From Pleomorphochaeta sp. (GTDB lineage Bacteria; Spirochaetota; Spirochaetia; Sphaerochaetales; Sphaerochaetaceae): a stretch of DNA of 32,063 nt. The position numbers were made by a program, and so were the translations under genes. The stretch covers positions 1 through 32,063 of the forward strand of contig JAQQAS010000025.1 in NCBI GenBank assembly GCA_028532815.1, in the 5' to 3' direction. The notes beneath the pieces are model-generated. The model was not told where the DNA came from. It saw nothing but the letters and a program-made list of their open reading frames with translations, and searched no databases. Below are positions 8,058 through 17,200 of the stretch, piece after piece. Position 1 is the stretch's first letter. Each line of letters starts with the position of its first letter.

Positions 8058-8816
8058 CTATGTCTCCCCGAATTTAAATATTTTAGCAATTAGCAACGTT
8101 AAATAAAACAATACTGTCATTGGTAGTGCTAAGCCTATTTGAGTGATGAAATCTGGGGGAGATAAAATTGCAGCAATTAAGAAAAAGACTACAACTAAAT
8201 ATCTTCCTAGATTAAATAAAGTTTTCCTTTCTACAAGATTTATTATCATTAAAACCTCTAAAATTACTGGAAGTTGGAAAACAACTACAGCCATTAATAT
8301 AAATTGCAATATGTAGAATATGTTGCTTCCAAAGCTTAATAACATTCCAATGTTTTCAGGAATGAATCCATGCCCTGTTAAAAAAGCTATGGAAATAGGT
8401 ATTATTGTATAATAGGTATAATAAAAACTACCTAGTATTAATAAAAAGCTACAACACAAAGTAATAGAAAGAATTTGTTTTTCTTTTTTCAAAAGGCCTG
8501 GGAATATAAATCTTAAGATATTAAACATATGAATTGGAGATGATAAAATAAAACCTACCAATGCAGATATTTTTATTTGTACAACTAGCCCTTCAGCGAC
8601 TGTGTTTACGTATAATACTTTTGATGATTCAGAAGAGCTAAGCTGCATAAAAGGTTCAAAAAGAAAATCAATAATATAATCATAAAAATATAATGCAACA
8701 AAAAATCCTAAAGCTAGAGCAATAGCAGATACTATTAATCTATTTCTAAGCTCTTTTAGGTGCTCTAAAATAGGCATTGTATCGTCATTTTCATAATTTA
8801 ATTCTACAGTATCCAT
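8058..8816 (-). CDS. tatC: Sec-independent translocase subunit TatC
   Basis: A 252-residue protein with six membrane segments. The N-terminal motif MPILEHLKELRNRL is the TatC signature (E-H-L-ELR-R) that contacts the twin-arginine signal. The later ILSPPDFITQIGLALPM segment matches the family's conserved S-PD---Q---A-P. Length agrees with bacterial TatC (about 250). I chose the ATG at 8816, one base after the flavoprotein stop; a TTG at 8855 would extend it by 13 codons inside the flavoprotein. Tight coupling to the flavoprotein gene argues that translocase and substrate are made together. Confidence 0.95.
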   Translation of the reverse strand: MDTVELNYENDDTMPILEHLKELRNRLIVSAIALALGFFVALYFYDYIIDFLFEPFMQLSSSESSKVLYVNTVAEGLVVQIKISALVGFILSSPIHMFNILRFIFPGLLKKEKQILSITLCCSFLLILGSFYYTYYTIIPISIAFLTGHGFIPENIGMLLSFGSNIFYILQFILMAVVVFQLPVILEVLMIINLVERKTLFNLGRYLVVVFFLIAAILSPPDFITQIGLALPMTVLFYLTLLIAKIFKFGET

Positions 8817-8817
8817 A

Positions 8818-10623
8818 TTAAGCTTTTGTCCATTCTCCAAAAGGAACTTTTTCAAATTTCATATTCCCCTCAGAATCTTTATATATATTTATCCAAGCTT
8901 GCCAATTCTTATAATCTACATCAGGATAATCCAATCTATAATGACTACATCTGCTTTCAGTTCGCATCAATGATGCTTTTAACTTCATCTCAGCTGTGAT
9001 AATCATATTTTTAGTTTCATGAGCCAGTCTAAGTTCATGTAGATTTGCAGCTTTTAACATTGGAGAGTGATGATCTCTTAACTCTTTAACATAGGCAAGG
9101 GCTGCATTTAAAAGATTTTCTTTCTTAATATAAAGAACAAAGTTTGGTATCATAATTCCTTGTAAAATTTGGGTAACCCAAGCCGCACCATATCCAGAAT
9201 CTCTTTTTAGAGGAGCTAATATTTCAGCTTTAATAGTTTTTAATTTTGATGAAGGTATATTTTGAAGGGTAACACTTTCACAATATTTAGCTGCTGCTTG
9301 TGCAACGATTGCACCTTGTACAGCTGAGCCTGCTAGAGATGAACCTACTTGAGTATATATAGCTCCAGCCATATAAGATCCTAATGCATCACCTGCTGCA
9401 TACAAACCAGGTATTGTTGACTCTCCTTGTAGATTAATAGGAGCAATACCTTCTGATTTATGGATTGACATACCAGCAGATGCTCCTCCAGATGAAGCTT
9501 GAGAAACTCCAGCTGGAGCACCACCACTAGGTCCCCCACCAGGACCACCACCACTAGTAACTTTTTCATTTTTACCATTCATAGGAGGTGTGCCAGATGG
9601 GCCATCTCCATTTTCTCCACTAGGTGGCCCAGATGGTCTGTTTTCATCATTTTGATTTTGTCTGTTAAAACCTTCTGGAATGTAAGGCCCTCCTTCAACA
9701 CTAGTATTATCAGCTCCTGGCATCATAGATATTGGATTGCCTAAAACATATGCTTTATAATTTAAATCAACTCCAAGATCATGGTGGACTTCAACACCAT
9801 TTGTTGAGGGAGTTCTATCAAACATTCCATGCCAACCTGTATAACAGTCTGCAGGGTTTGTTTGAGAACCTGAGTGACCATCATTAAATTCCTTGCCTGT
9901 TATTTTAGCTCCAATATTATAAGCCATGATAGTTCCATCATGAGTTAAATCACAAATTGGGAAGCCATTTGGTTTAAACCCACCAGCTCCTGTACAAAGG
10001 ATTACTGATTTAGCTTTAAAGATATGTACTATAGGTTCATCAAAACTAAAACCTGCTGCTCCTGCAATTCTCCCATTTTCTTTAATTAAATGAGTAATCA
10101 TTATTCTTTCTTTAACAGGAATGTTTCTTTTTTTAATAGGTGTACTAAAAGATTTGTGGTAAAGAGGAGAATCAAAAAATCCCCATTGTTTTAATTCTTC
10201 AACTCTTTCTTTAGAATACATTGCCATTTGTTTTGTATATTCTTTTCTATTTGTATCTATTGCTGATTTAGAAACTTGTTCTACAAATTCATCAATACTT
10301 ATTGTAGCAGTATTTGAGTCATAAACAAAAATTCCTTTTGCAAATGGGGTAGCGCCAGAAGATCCGACTCGACCTTTAGATACTAAGAGAACTTTGGCAC
10401 CAGCATCATGAGCTTTTACAGCGGCAAATAAGCCAGCCATTCCACCACCTATAACTAAAACATCTGTTTCACTTTCTTTATATTTTATATCATTTAAATC
10501 TAATTCTCTTTCATTTTTAGTTCCGTGATATTTAATTCCCATACTAGCTAAAGTTGCGGCAGCAACAACGCCTCCAGAGAGTCCTAAAAATTGTCTGCGT
10601 GATATTCCTGATTTTTCGCTCAT
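8818..10623 (-). CDS. Tat-exported FAD flavoprotein of the fumarate reductase/AprA superfamily
   Basis: A 601-residue protein. The N-terminus has a twin-arginine signal (SRRQFLG, Arg9-Arg10) with a hydrophobic stretch to about residue 30. The FAD-binding Rossmann motif is GGGMAG at 59-64; the second FAD contact is GLYAAGDALG at 406-415. The C-terminal helical part carries ESRCSHYRLDYPDVD followed by NW (556-574), equivalent to the ESR-H-R-DYP--D-NW element of FrdA/SdhA. Residues about 321-386 are a low-complexity Gly/Pro/Ser/Asn insert. The family includes fumarate, succinate and APS reductases. Fumarate reductase active-site motifs are not clear, so the substrate is unknown. Next to a ferredoxin and a heme-b membrane protein, it is probably the catalytic subunit of an extracytoplasmic redox enzyme. 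Confidence 0.88.
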   Translation of the reverse strand: MSEKSGISRRQFLGLSGGVVAAATLASMGIKYHGTKNERELDLNDIKYKESETDVLVIGGGMAGLFAAVKAHDAGAKVLLVSKGRVGSSGATPFAKGIFVYDSNTATISIDEFVEQVSKSAIDTNRKEYTKQMAMYSKERVEELKQWGFFDSPLYHKSFSTPIKKRNIPVKERIMITHLIKENGRIAGAAGFSFDEPIVHIFKAKSVILCTGAGGFKPNGFPICDLTHDGTIMAYNIGAKITGKEFNDGHSGSQTNPADCYTGWHGMFDRTPSTNGVEVHHDLGVDLNYKAYVLGNPISMMPGADNTSVEGGPYIPEGFNRQNQNDENRPSGPPSGENGDGPSGTPPMNGKNEKVTSGGGPGGGPSGGAPAGVSQASSGGASAGMSIHKSEGIAPINLQGESTIPGLYAAGDALGSYMAGAIYTQVGSSLAGSAVQGAIVAQAAAKYCESVTLQNIPSSKLKTIKAEILAPLKRDSGYGAAWVTQILQGIMIPNFVLYIKKENLLNAALAYVKELRDHHSPMLKAANLHELRLAHETKNMIITAEMKLKASLMRTESRCSHYRLDYPDVDYKNWQAWINIYKDSEGNMKFEKVPFGEWTKA

Positions 10624-11259
10624 TTATTTCTCCTTAGATGGTTGGTCAAAAAAGTATAGTCTTATTAAGAATACAATCCCAATAGAAGCCATTACAATTG
10701 TGTAATTTGATAAGAATGCATCCATATGTCTTCCAAGATCTACTGCATGAAATGTTGCTAAAATAACAAAAGATAGGGATAAGAATCCATGCATCTTTCG
10801 CCAAGTAGTATATTTAAATTTCATTTTTTTTCTTAATATTGATGTTATAGCTATAACTATCATAAGAAATAATGCAATTAGACCTAATATAATTCCTCTC
10901 GAATCAAAGTTTGTTATCATAAGAATAAAAGCATCTTTTGGATCTAAACTAGCTTCTAAATATCTTGGTAAAACAATGAATATAGGGTGTAGCAATATTA
11001 AAGCAATAGCTATGTATCCAATTATTTTATGCAATTTTACAACCTTTGAATATTTATGCCCTTTTATATTAACAATATTTACTCTTGATAAATAAAATTG
11101 ACTTAGCATTAAATAAAAAGCTGCCACCGTAATTAAAGACAAAAACTCTTTAAGAATTGTTCTTCCCTCAAAGTTTCCAAAGATCATATAAAGTAGGGGA
11201 ACTGCTAAGTATAGGATAAAGCCAGTAATCAAATATTTAAGTTTTGAATTATTCTCCAT
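10624..11259 (-). CDS. Bis-heme b membrane cytochrome (ferric reductase-like domain)
   Basis: A 211-residue integral membrane protein with about six helices. Two His pairs are spaced exactly 14 residues apart: His77/His91 (LHKIIGY to LLHP) and His157/His171 (RKMHGFL to TFHAVD). This is the pattern for two stacked b hemes in the ferric-reductase/YedZ-like transmembrane domain. The two helices would pass electrons across the membrane. The gene ends at the base before the flavoprotein start and begins three bases after the ferredoxin stop, so the three are translated together. It probably links the cytoplasmic-side ferredoxin to the exported flavoprotein. The direction of electron flow is not known. 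Confidence 0.8.
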   Translation of the reverse strand: MENNSKLKYLITGFILYLAVPLLYMIFGNFEGRTILKEFLSLITVAAFYLMLSQFYLSRVNIVNIKGHKYSKVVKLHKIIGYIAIALILLHPIFIVLPRYLEASLDPKDAFILMITNFDSRGIILGLIALFLMIVIAITSILRKKMKFKYTTWRKMHGFLSLSFVILATFHAVDLGRHMDAFLSNYTIVMASIGIVFLIRLYFFDQPSKEK

Positions 11260-11262
11260 CTC

Positions 11263-11478
11263 TTAACCCCATGAAACCATAACTGGTATTGATTTTTCAC
11301 TGTCTATTGTTATTGCATCCACAGGGCAACTCATCCTACATAAATGACACATTTGACAATCTGCGGGGTAGGCTATATAAGCTTTTTTATTTACAGTGCT
11401 TAATCTTATTACATCTGTGGGACAACTTTGAACACATTCCCCACATCCTATGCAACCAACAATACTTTTAATTGACAT
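11263..11478 (-). CDS. Two [4Fe-4S] ferredoxin-type electron carrier
   Basis: A 71-residue protein with two CxxCxxCxxxCP motifs: Cys9, 12, 15, 19 and Cys41, 44, 47, 51. These are the ligands of two [4Fe-4S] clusters as in 2[4Fe-4S] ferredoxins and AprB-like subunits. It has no signal peptide, so it should work in the cytoplasm or at the inner membrane face. The ATG has GAGGAG ahead of it, and it is the first gene of the operon. With no Tat signal it could only cross the membrane by hitchhiking on the flavoprotein; the simpler reading is electron delivery to the membrane cytochrome. Confidence 0.9.
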   Translation of the reverse strand: MSIKSIVGCIGCGECVQSCPTDVIRLSTVNKKAYIAYPADCQMCHLCRMSCPVDAITIDSEKSIPVMVSWG

Positions 11479-11533
11479 AAGAAACTCCTCAATTATTATT
11501 TAAAAATAAAGTAAATCTTATTAAAAATTTTTT

Positions 11534-11544
11534 GTTATATAGCA
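11534..11544 (-). promoter_or_regulatory. Possible extended -10 promoter of the ferredoxin/Tat operon
   Basis: On minus, TGCTATATAAC offers a TG-n-TATATA extended -10 about 56 bases before the ferredoxin ATG. No convincing -35 accompanies it in this very A/T-rich stretch, so the call is weak. Confidence 0.3.
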
Positions 11545-12386
11545 AAAACCTTTTAATAACAGTGAATTTAAAATTTAATATTTATTGTAGATAATTTTTT
11601 AAGATTACAAATATTAAATATTTAAATTACACTAAAAGAATATATAATGCTCAAAATTCTACAAAAATGAAGAACTCTAAGTTTTTATTGTTGCTTTCAT
11701 AGCTCAAGAATAGAATAGAAATGTAAAATTGGCTTCCAAATAGGTCTGTTTGGAGAAAAAGACATTGAAATGGATATTATAATGCCTAAAATGGATAAGA
11801 GTTGAATAATTAGAGAACAACAAATATATATATAGATTTAATTGAAATATTCATCAAAAAAAATCTTATGTATTTTGTATTTTATTAAGCATTAGAATAA
11901 AAGAAATATTATATATTTTATTTTATTACTAAAGCAAAATGTTATGGGTATAATCGAAAGAAGAGCTAGAGATTGAGAGAAAAGGGTAAAAGAAATCTTA
12001 GATGGAGCAAAGCTCATTTTTTTATTTTTTCATAAAGGTTTATTCATAAATTTTGGGTATAGCGCTGGTAAGATTTTCATTGAAGTAAACTTTTTGCAAA
12101 TATTACAATTGCAACAAAGATACCTATAAGAAATGGAATACACTATTTACAGAGCGTATCATTTAAGCACATTTAAAAAAACTTTTCAGATATTGGATAC
12201 TTTATATTAATTGGGTTAATTTTTAAATAAAATGCGCCACAACTCAAAAAAATATGATAATAATTAATTTTTGATAATTTGTTTTTACAGAAGAATAAAA
12301 GCTTAATTTGTTTTTTATAATGGTAAATATTAGTGGATTTTGTATAAAAAAACACTGTTTTATCATATTTCTGAGGTTTGTAAGTA
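11545..12386. other. Gene-free, apparently decayed region
   Basis: About 840 bases without a credible gene. All frames are broken often and base composition is extremely A/T-rich. A short plus-strand stretch (11743-11802) reads EKDIEMDIIMPKMDKS before a TGA, recalling the phospho-acceptor strand of a response-regulator receiver. Around 11950-12020 a frame with one TGA reads GIIERRARD then EKRVKEILDGAKL, a coiled-coil-like fragment. These may be relics of a signalling gene, but the match is too short to assert. No repeats or RNA gene were recognised. Confidence 0.4.
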
Positions 12387-12415
12387 TTTACTGACAAAAT
12401 GTGGAATGGTATAAT
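12387..12415 (+). promoter_or_regulatory. Strong promoter of the DUF1508 gene
   Basis: TTTACT (12387-12392), a 17-base spacer and a consensus TATAAT (12410-12415) preceded by TGG, giving an extended -10. The predicted leader is about 33 bases and holds AAGGAG eight bases before the ATG. Confidence 0.75.
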
Positions 12416-12454
12416 AGTTAGGTAACAAATACAAATTATTAAGGAGAAACTTAC

Positions 12455-12841
12455 ATGCCAGGAAAGTTTATATTAAAAAAGACTCCAAAAGGATTCTTTA
12501 GATTTTCATTAGTCGCAGCAAATTCAATGACTATATTAACAAGTAAGAATTATTCATCTCGAGCTACTTGTGTTGCAGGTATTGAAACAATTAAGAAAAA
12601 CTCGGGTAGTGAGATTGAAGACAAAACTCTCCAAAAACCTGTTGAAAAGAAATGTCCCAAATTTGAAATTTATTTAGATAAAGCTAATTTATATAGATAT
12701 AGAATGATTGCAGCTAATGGAATGAATGTAGCTATATCTGAAGATGGTTATGCCACAAAGACTGGATGTGTTAACGGAATTAAAGCAATAGCTCGTGCTG
12801 TTGAAGATGCTGAAGTTGATGATTCTCTATTGAAAAAATAA
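12455..12841 (+). CDS. Double DUF1508 (YegP-type) small protein
   Basis: A 128-residue protein made of two DUF1508/YegP repeats, about residues 2-50 and 67-120. Each has a beta strand with an aromatic (GKFILKK, PKFEIYL), then FRFSLVAANSM or YRYRMIAANGM, a SKNYSSRATC or SEDGYATKTGC segment, and GIETIKK or GIKAIAR. Duplicated YegP domains are common in bacteria and have been suggested to help in stress or heavy growth; no biochemical role is established. There is no signal peptide. A very strong promoter and a terminator of its own make it a single-gene, probably highly expressed unit. Confidence 0.88.
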   Translation: MPGKFILKKTPKGFFRFSLVAANSMTILTSKNYSSRATCVAGIETIKKNSGSEIEDKTLQKPVEKKCPKFEIYLDKANLYRYRMIAANGMNVAISEDGYATKTGCVNGIKAIARAVEDAEVDDSLLKK

Positions 12842-12878
12842 GAGCTTTAAAATTTAAAATATTTAAATATTTTCGATA

Positions 12879-12915
12879 AAAAACACTGTATCCATAAGAA
12901 GTCAGTGTTTTTTTA
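12879..12915 (+). terminator. Terminator of the DUF1508 gene
   Basis: A stem of AAAACACTG with CAGTGTTTT around a 14-base loop, followed by an uninterrupted T run. It is a typical Rho-independent terminator, 40 bases after the stop. Confidence 0.85.
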
Positions 12916-12926
12916 TTTATTTAAAT

Positions 12927-12958
12927 AAAAAATCCTATAAGCTTTTTACCTTATAGGA
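12927..12958 (-). terminator. Terminator of the tRNA-Pro gene
   Basis: On minus: a 9-bp perfect stem (TCCTATAAG with CTTATAGGA) and an eight-base loop, followed by six T. It lies 12 bases after the tRNA 3' end and faces the DUF1508 terminator on the other strand. Confidence 0.8.
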
Positions 12959-12969
12959 TAGAAATTCAG

Positions 12970-13043
12970 TCGGGCTGGCCGGATTTGAACCGGCGACCCC
13001 AAGTCCCCCAGACTTGTACGCTAAACCCCTGCGCTACAGCCCG
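12970..13043 (-). tRNA. tRNA-Pro (anticodon GGG)
   Basis: A 74-base cloverleaf on minus. The acceptor stem CGGGCTG pairs with CAGCCCG and has A73 as discriminator. The C1-G72 pair and A73 are the bacterial proline-tRNA identity. The anticodon arm CAAGT/ACTTG encloses the loop CTGGGGG, so the anticodon is GGG (reads CCC/CCU), with G37 as in tRNA-Pro. The T arm has GGTTCAAATCC. The 3' CCA is not encoded and must be added after transcription. Confidence 0.95.
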
Positions 13044-13055
13044 AATACGAAAGGA

Positions 13056-13084
13056 GAGTATCACTTTATTCCTTTTTTAGTCAA
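13056..13084 (-). promoter_or_regulatory. Promoter of tRNA-Pro
   Basis: On minus: TTGACT (13079-13084), a 17-base spacer and ATACTC (13056-13061), preceded by TG. It places the start a few bases before the mature tRNA. Confidence 0.55.
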
Positions 13085-13393
13085 TTATTTCTTTCAGAAA
13101 AATTATATATTATAAGGAAAATAATTGAATATATTAACAAAAAAAATCATTTTATAGTGAAAATATACCAGATATATGCTATTTTATTAAAAGAGAAATT
13201 AGTTTTTTAATATAAGAATTAAAATTACCTTTGGACATAAGTTTCACTAAGAAATGATTGATATATGGCAGTTTTTTTATAAATGCTTATTTTTTGTTAA
13301 GTAAATAAGCAATAAAGGATAATAAAAATGATGTTATATCAAAAAAAAACTTGTATCTTGTGTGAAAAGTATGGCATATTGTGCATTTTTTCC
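13085..13393. other. A/T-rich spacer with one hairpin
   Basis: No gene is visible between the tRNA promoter and the chaperone promoter. The only structure noticed is a 9-bp inverted repeat, TGCTTATTT (13284-13292) with AAATAAGCA (13303-13311). No T run follows on either strand, so it is not a standard terminator. Confidence 0.5.
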
Positions 13394-13422
13394 TTGTATA
13401 AAAACTTAATTTTTCGTATTAT
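13394..13422 (+). promoter_or_regulatory. Promoter of the chaperone/usher-like operon
   Basis: TTGTAT (13394-13399), a 17-base spacer and TATTAT (13417-13422), 33 bases before the chaperone ATG. Confidence 0.55.
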
Positions 13423-13454
13423 AAATTATAGAGATAACATAAGGGACGGTAGTC

Positions 13455-14243
13455 ATGAAGAAAAATTTTAGGAAAATAATATCAATTTTATTAATTCTTA
13501 CTACTTTTGTAACAGCTGAAGTATTTGCATTCCAGTTCTCACCACTTGAACAAACATTTTCTCCTACTGGGGCAGGAAATACTAAAACATATACAATTGT
13601 AAACGATAGTAATGATTCTATTGCGGTTGAAATTACTGCGTTAACAAGAAGTCAAGATTCTCAAGGTCAGGAGATTAACTCCCCAGCTACACAATATTTC
13701 TCTATTGTTCCAAATAAAACTATTGTTAAACCACAAAGTTCTCAAATAGTTAGAGTTCAGTATAGAGGACCTCAAACAACAACTTCTGAATTAAGTTTTA
13801 GAATTAGAGCAGAACAAGTACCATATTCAAAGGGTAAAAATGCTGATGATAACAGTATGTTTAACTTTTTATATGTTTATACAACAAGCGCATATGTTGA
13901 ACCATCTCAAGTAGTTGAAAGAGTATCTATTAGACAAGTAGCACCTTCCTATCAAATTGTCGAAAGAACTGATGATGAAGGTAATGTAACCAAAGAAAAA
14001 GTTGAAACCATGGCAGTAACTCTTTCAAATTTAGGCACTGTTCATCAGTTATTAATTGATGCAACACTAATCGTACAAGATAGCAAAGGCAATACCGTTA
14101 AATTGTCAGGAGAAGAACAGCTCTCTGGTTTAACTGGTACAAATATCCTAGCTAGAAAGACAATTACTCTTCAAATACCTTGGCCTAGTGAATTATCTAG
14201 AGAAGATGGAGTCCAATATAAGAGTAAGTTTGATTTCAGTTAA
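13455..14243 (+). CDS. PapD-like periplasmic pilus chaperone
   Basis: A 262-residue exported protein. A signal peptide spans about residues 1-25, with a basic start, a hydrophobic core and cleavage likely after VFA. The first Ig-like domain starts FQFSPLEQTFSPTG and continues KTYTIVNDSNDSIAVEITA, as in fimbrial chaperones. It includes VKPQSSQIVRVQYRGP, the G1-strand region used to donate a strand to pilin subunits, and LSFRIRAEQVP, the F-strand 'Y-R---e-iP' element. A second, more divergent domain follows from about residue 145. The conserved basic cleft residues cannot be assigned with certainty. The usher-like gene starts 22 bases downstream, so the two form an operon. Function as a subunit chaperone is inferred from fold and neighbour. 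Confidence 0.8.
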   Translation: MKKNFRKIISILLILTTFVTAEVFAFQFSPLEQTFSPTGAGNTKTYTIVNDSNDSIAVEITALTRSQDSQGQEINSPATQYFSIVPNKTIVKPQSSQIVRVQYRGPQTTTSELSFRIRAEQVPYSKGKNADDNSMFNFLYVYTTSAYVEPSQVVERVSIRQVAPSYQIVERTDDEGNVTKEKVETMAVTLSNLGTVHQLLIDATLIVQDSKGNTVKLSGEEQLSGLTGTNILARKTITLQIPWPSELSREDGVQYKSKFDFS

Positions 14244-14265
14244 TATTTAACTTACGGAGAGGATA

Positions 14266-17200
14266 TTGAGAACCCTAAAAAAAGAAGGAGCTGCTAAAAT
14301 AACAAGACTAACATTTTTATTAGTATTTATTACTTTAATAATTGTTGCTTTAGCAAGATCTTGTTTTGTTGGTGCAGAATTTCAAAAAAGTACTGAGGAT
14401 CAAGCTCCTTTTTCAATAAAAAAAACTATTACTATAACAGATGAAGGTAAGATTAATATTGATCAAGAGAGATATTATTATAATCTTGGATTGTTACCTC
14501 CCTATGAATTACCTGAGATTTATCAATCTAATGCTAAAGCACAAATTAGCAAGGATGATGACAAATCTAGTGTAGCAAGTTTTTTTGAAGTTTCTCAATT
14601 AAGTACAGAAGATATTAATTTCTTTGATGAAATTGAATTGTCGGTTGACTTAGAATCAATTAGTAGTAGAATTCTCAATTTAGATAATATTAGTGATAGT
14701 GAGCAATCTATTTCAGATGAAGGTGATAGTGTTGAAGACACTGGTTTTGCTGAAGATGAATTTGAAGATATAGATTGGGATGATCAAGATGATTTTGGTG
14801 ATTTTGATGATGACTTCTCATTCGATGACGATTCATGGGATGGTGGTTTTGCTGATGGTTTTAATACTCCTTTTGAACCATTTTTGTTTGAACCTCTTAT
14901 TCAAACTCAAGAAGAATACGATTTATTTAAACCTCAAGAATCAACTGAAGAAGAATTAGATGATGATTTCTTCGATGATTTCTATATAGCCGGTGAAACC
15001 GATCAAAGTTTATATGAAGATGGTATTTACTATCTAACTCTATTTGTAAACGGAGATAGAAGTGGTGATATTGAAACTAAATTTGAAGGTACTACTTATT
15101 CAATTGGTGTGCAAAATTTATATGATAATATAAGTGATATCTTAAGTGATTATGCAATAAATAGAATATTTACAGATGCTCCTGAATACTATACCATTGA
15201 TGAATTAATTGCATTAAATGTTGATGTATCTATTGATGTTGATGCCTTTACAGTTAGCATGGAATTTGATGTTGATGATATACCAGTTCAATATCTTCCT
15301 ATAAACAAAGTTGAAAAGAATACCTTATTAAATAGAAATGAACAGTATGGTATATCTGATGCTAATGTATTAAAGCCAAATTTCTTCTCCTTTGTTTCAT
15401 CATTGAATCTGTCCTCTTCATATACCTATGGTCCCTCTATTTCAACAAATTCATTTAGTAATACATTATCTATGAGTAATTCATTCTCACTTGGAAGTGT
15501 TGCATTGGATTTCTCAAATAATTTTAGTTATAGTCTAGAATCTGGTACAAATGAATTTGAATATGAAGTTGATACTTGGGATGGATTTTTTGATATAAGG
15601 GATAAAAACCTTAGAGTTAGTTTTGGTAATACAGGTTCTTATCTTGGCACAGATGGAACACCTGTTGGTTTTGAAGTTGAAAAAAATTATACTTATGGTG
15701 ATGATGATGCTCTTACTCACCAATTTACTCGTAGATACTTATTAGAAAGTGATTCAACTCTATATGTATATATAAATGATGAAGAACCTGTAATTAAAAA
15801 TTTGAGAAAAGGTGAATACATATTAAAGGATTTCCCTCTTGTTCAAGGGGCTAACCACATTAGAATTAAAATTGTACCTAATGAGAAAATATATCCAATT
15901 ATTTTAGATTCATTTGATCTTCCATATGATTCAAGACTTTTGGCAAAAGGTGACTATTTATATGGTTATAGTGCCGCTATAAGTAAAAGTGAAAGAGAAG
16001 AAGATTCTACATCTTGGTTAACTCTTCCTTATTTAGATGGACAATTCTATGATTATGATTTAAGTGATTTTGATACAAATTTCTACTTAGATGTAGGTAT
16101 TTCTGATACCTTTACTTTAAATACATCATTTGCTTTTGGTGTTGATGAGATAGAAGCTACTTTCGATGGAATATTAGCTACTATGTCTGGTCCTTTTGTA
16201 GGTAAACTTTATACAAGTTATACCGATACATATTCCCCAAATATATACACAACGCTATCACACACTTTTGATACATTAATTGGAGATATAAACGCTTCTG
16301 TTACTTTGCAACTTCCTGTTTGGGAAAGTGATAGTGGTGATTTATATAGTGCAAGTGAGTTAGGCTTAAGTTTGAGCCATAGTATATCCTTTGATAATTT
16401 ACCACCACTTAGTACATCTATTTCTACATCAGTAAATGATAGTGGTATTAGTTGGTCAACTACCTTTAGTACAAACTATTCACCATTCTCTGGTGTTAGT
16501 TTAAGCAGTTCTTTAAGTTTGAGTAATGTAGATTATACAGATGAATTATCCATAACTTTCCAAATAGGAATAGGTTATACTTTATTAAATAATTTAACTT
16601 CATCTCATTCTTTCTCTACAAGTGGTTCCGAGAGCTTGTCCGTAAGTTATAAACCTACAACTACTGATACACTACAATTTAATATTAGTGGTATTCAATT
16701 CTTATCTACAACAAATCCAGTATATAATGCATATTGGCAACATGTAGATGATTATTATTCACTGTTATTAAAACAGACTGCATCTGATAATGCAGGAAGC
16801 ATAACAAGCTCTGCTTCTCTTTCTTCAGCTCTATTCTATTCGGGTGGATTATTTGCCTTAAATAGATCTGCAGCTAATAACTTTATTATTATAAGGCCAG
16901 AAGGAGATTTAGCAAATAACCCAGTTTCTATTGGTAAGACTAACTCATCGAGTTTGAATGAAATAGATACAATATTTGGAAATGCAGTATATACTTTATT
17001 AAGCTCAAATTCTAAAAATAATTTAATTGCATATGGAACATCTGAGAGCTTATATAGTTCAGGAGGATCTTTCTCATACGAATTAAATACAGATACAAGA
17101 ACCGGTTTCTCACAGAGATTATACTCACCAGTTTCATATACAGTAAGTGGAATATTATTACAAGAAGATGGTACACCTTTTGAACAATATTCATCTCCTG

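Noticed and set aside
12173-12397. A 74-codon minus-strand reading frame upstream of the DUF1508 gene
   Set aside because: Lys/Tyr/Phe/Ile-rich composition simply mirrors A/T-rich DNA, there is no ribosome site, and it runs into the strong DUF1508 promoter.
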